Shown: piece after piece, positions 63,801 through 64,000 of the stretch | How the letters are laid out: every line of letters begins with the position of its first letter | How positions within the stretch are numbered: the first letter of the stretch is position 1 | Source: Marinobacter salsuginis | GTDB lineage: Bacteria; Pseudomonadota; Gammaproteobacteria; Pseudomonadales; Oleiphilaceae | Assembly (NCBI RefSeq): GCF_009617755.1 | Contig: NZ_BGZH01000001.1 | Coordinates: forward strand, 2,418,001-2,482,000 | Reading direction: 5' to 3' | DNA length: 64,000 nt | Notes under the pieces: generated by a model | The model's database searches: none | What the model was told of the DNA's origin: nothing | What the model saw: the letters and a program-made list of their open reading frames with translations, nothing else | Program-made: the position numbers and the translations under genes

Positions 63801-64000
63801 CGATTCCACCTGGATATTCCAGTTGGGTGGAAGTGACAGTCTAGTGCTATCAGCTTTTCATTGGAGGGGCCTTGGTGGCCGTTTATCGGCTTGCGATTTG
63901 ATAATAGATCCAGGACCCTTCGCTCCCACCTTATTGTTCGTGATTGATAAGATGACAATTCCGCTTTCCTCACCACCTATGCTCAGCTTTATGTAGTCAC

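Noticed and set aside
63804..63832. Hairpin after gdhA as an intrinsic terminator
   Set aside because: Seven-base stem with a 15-base loop and no T-run afterwards.

Overview
The window looks like a chromosomal segment of a marine, heterotrophic gammaproteobacterium, most like Marinobacter. This rests on gene content (lldEFG/Dld-II lactate block, DabAB, formate dehydrogenase block, glutathione-dependent formaldehyde oxidation, alicyclic acid catabolism), the dense GC-rich gene layout and the protein styles. It was read by eye, without any search. No tRNA, rRNA, CRISPR, prophage or intact insertion sequence is visible. Genes cover nearly everything, and no gene-free stretch exceeds 300 bases.

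Layout. 1-437: 3' end of a ParA-type ATPase. 456-7224: a lactate oxidation locus, with LldR repressor divergent from lldE-lldF-lldG-dld. Two identical 17-base operator-like palindromes lie in the divergent gap. 7228-10071: nitroreductase, diguanylate cyclase and a crotonase of isomerase type. 10321-16956: a branched-chain-type ABC importer (livGHMKF) ending in an acyl-CoA synthetase, so the imported compound is probably a carboxylic acid that is activated by CoA. 16968-21906: small envelope proteins, a lipoprotein with a metallopeptidase signature, a degenerate HNH-like secreted protein, Nei and Sua5.

21913-46158 is the most striking part. It runs from the inorganic-carbon importer DabAB through a membrane-bound Mo/W formate dehydrogenase (fdhA, fdhB, fdhC, a Tat-tagged small protein, a TorD-type chaperone, DUF3305/DUF3306). 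Next come a poly-ferredoxin with an Mrp ATPase, a ligase-fold protein that seems to lack catalytic residues, and DUF6505. Cofactor genes follow (moeA, mobB, mobA, fdhD), then a tungstate importer (tupBCA), a regulator fusing a DNA-binding domain to an oxyanion-binding-like domain, and a sulfate/molybdate permease. Together these cover metal uptake, cofactor finishing, sulfuration, enzyme and electron transfer. Several members have no known function.

46366-54311: a glutaredoxin, then a complete cyclohexanecarboxylate-to-pimeloyl-CoA set (aliA, aliB, badK, badH, badI) with a MarR regulator (BadR-like), a deletion relic of an acyl-CoA dehydrogenase, and glutaryl-CoA dehydrogenase. 54375-57429: formaldehyde detoxification (adhC, fghA) with a LysR regulator. 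57462-63800: cytochrome b561, an SDR, a DODA-type dioxygenase with its LysR regulator, an aldo/keto reductase with an odd C-terminus, Rnk and NADP-glutamate dehydrogenase.
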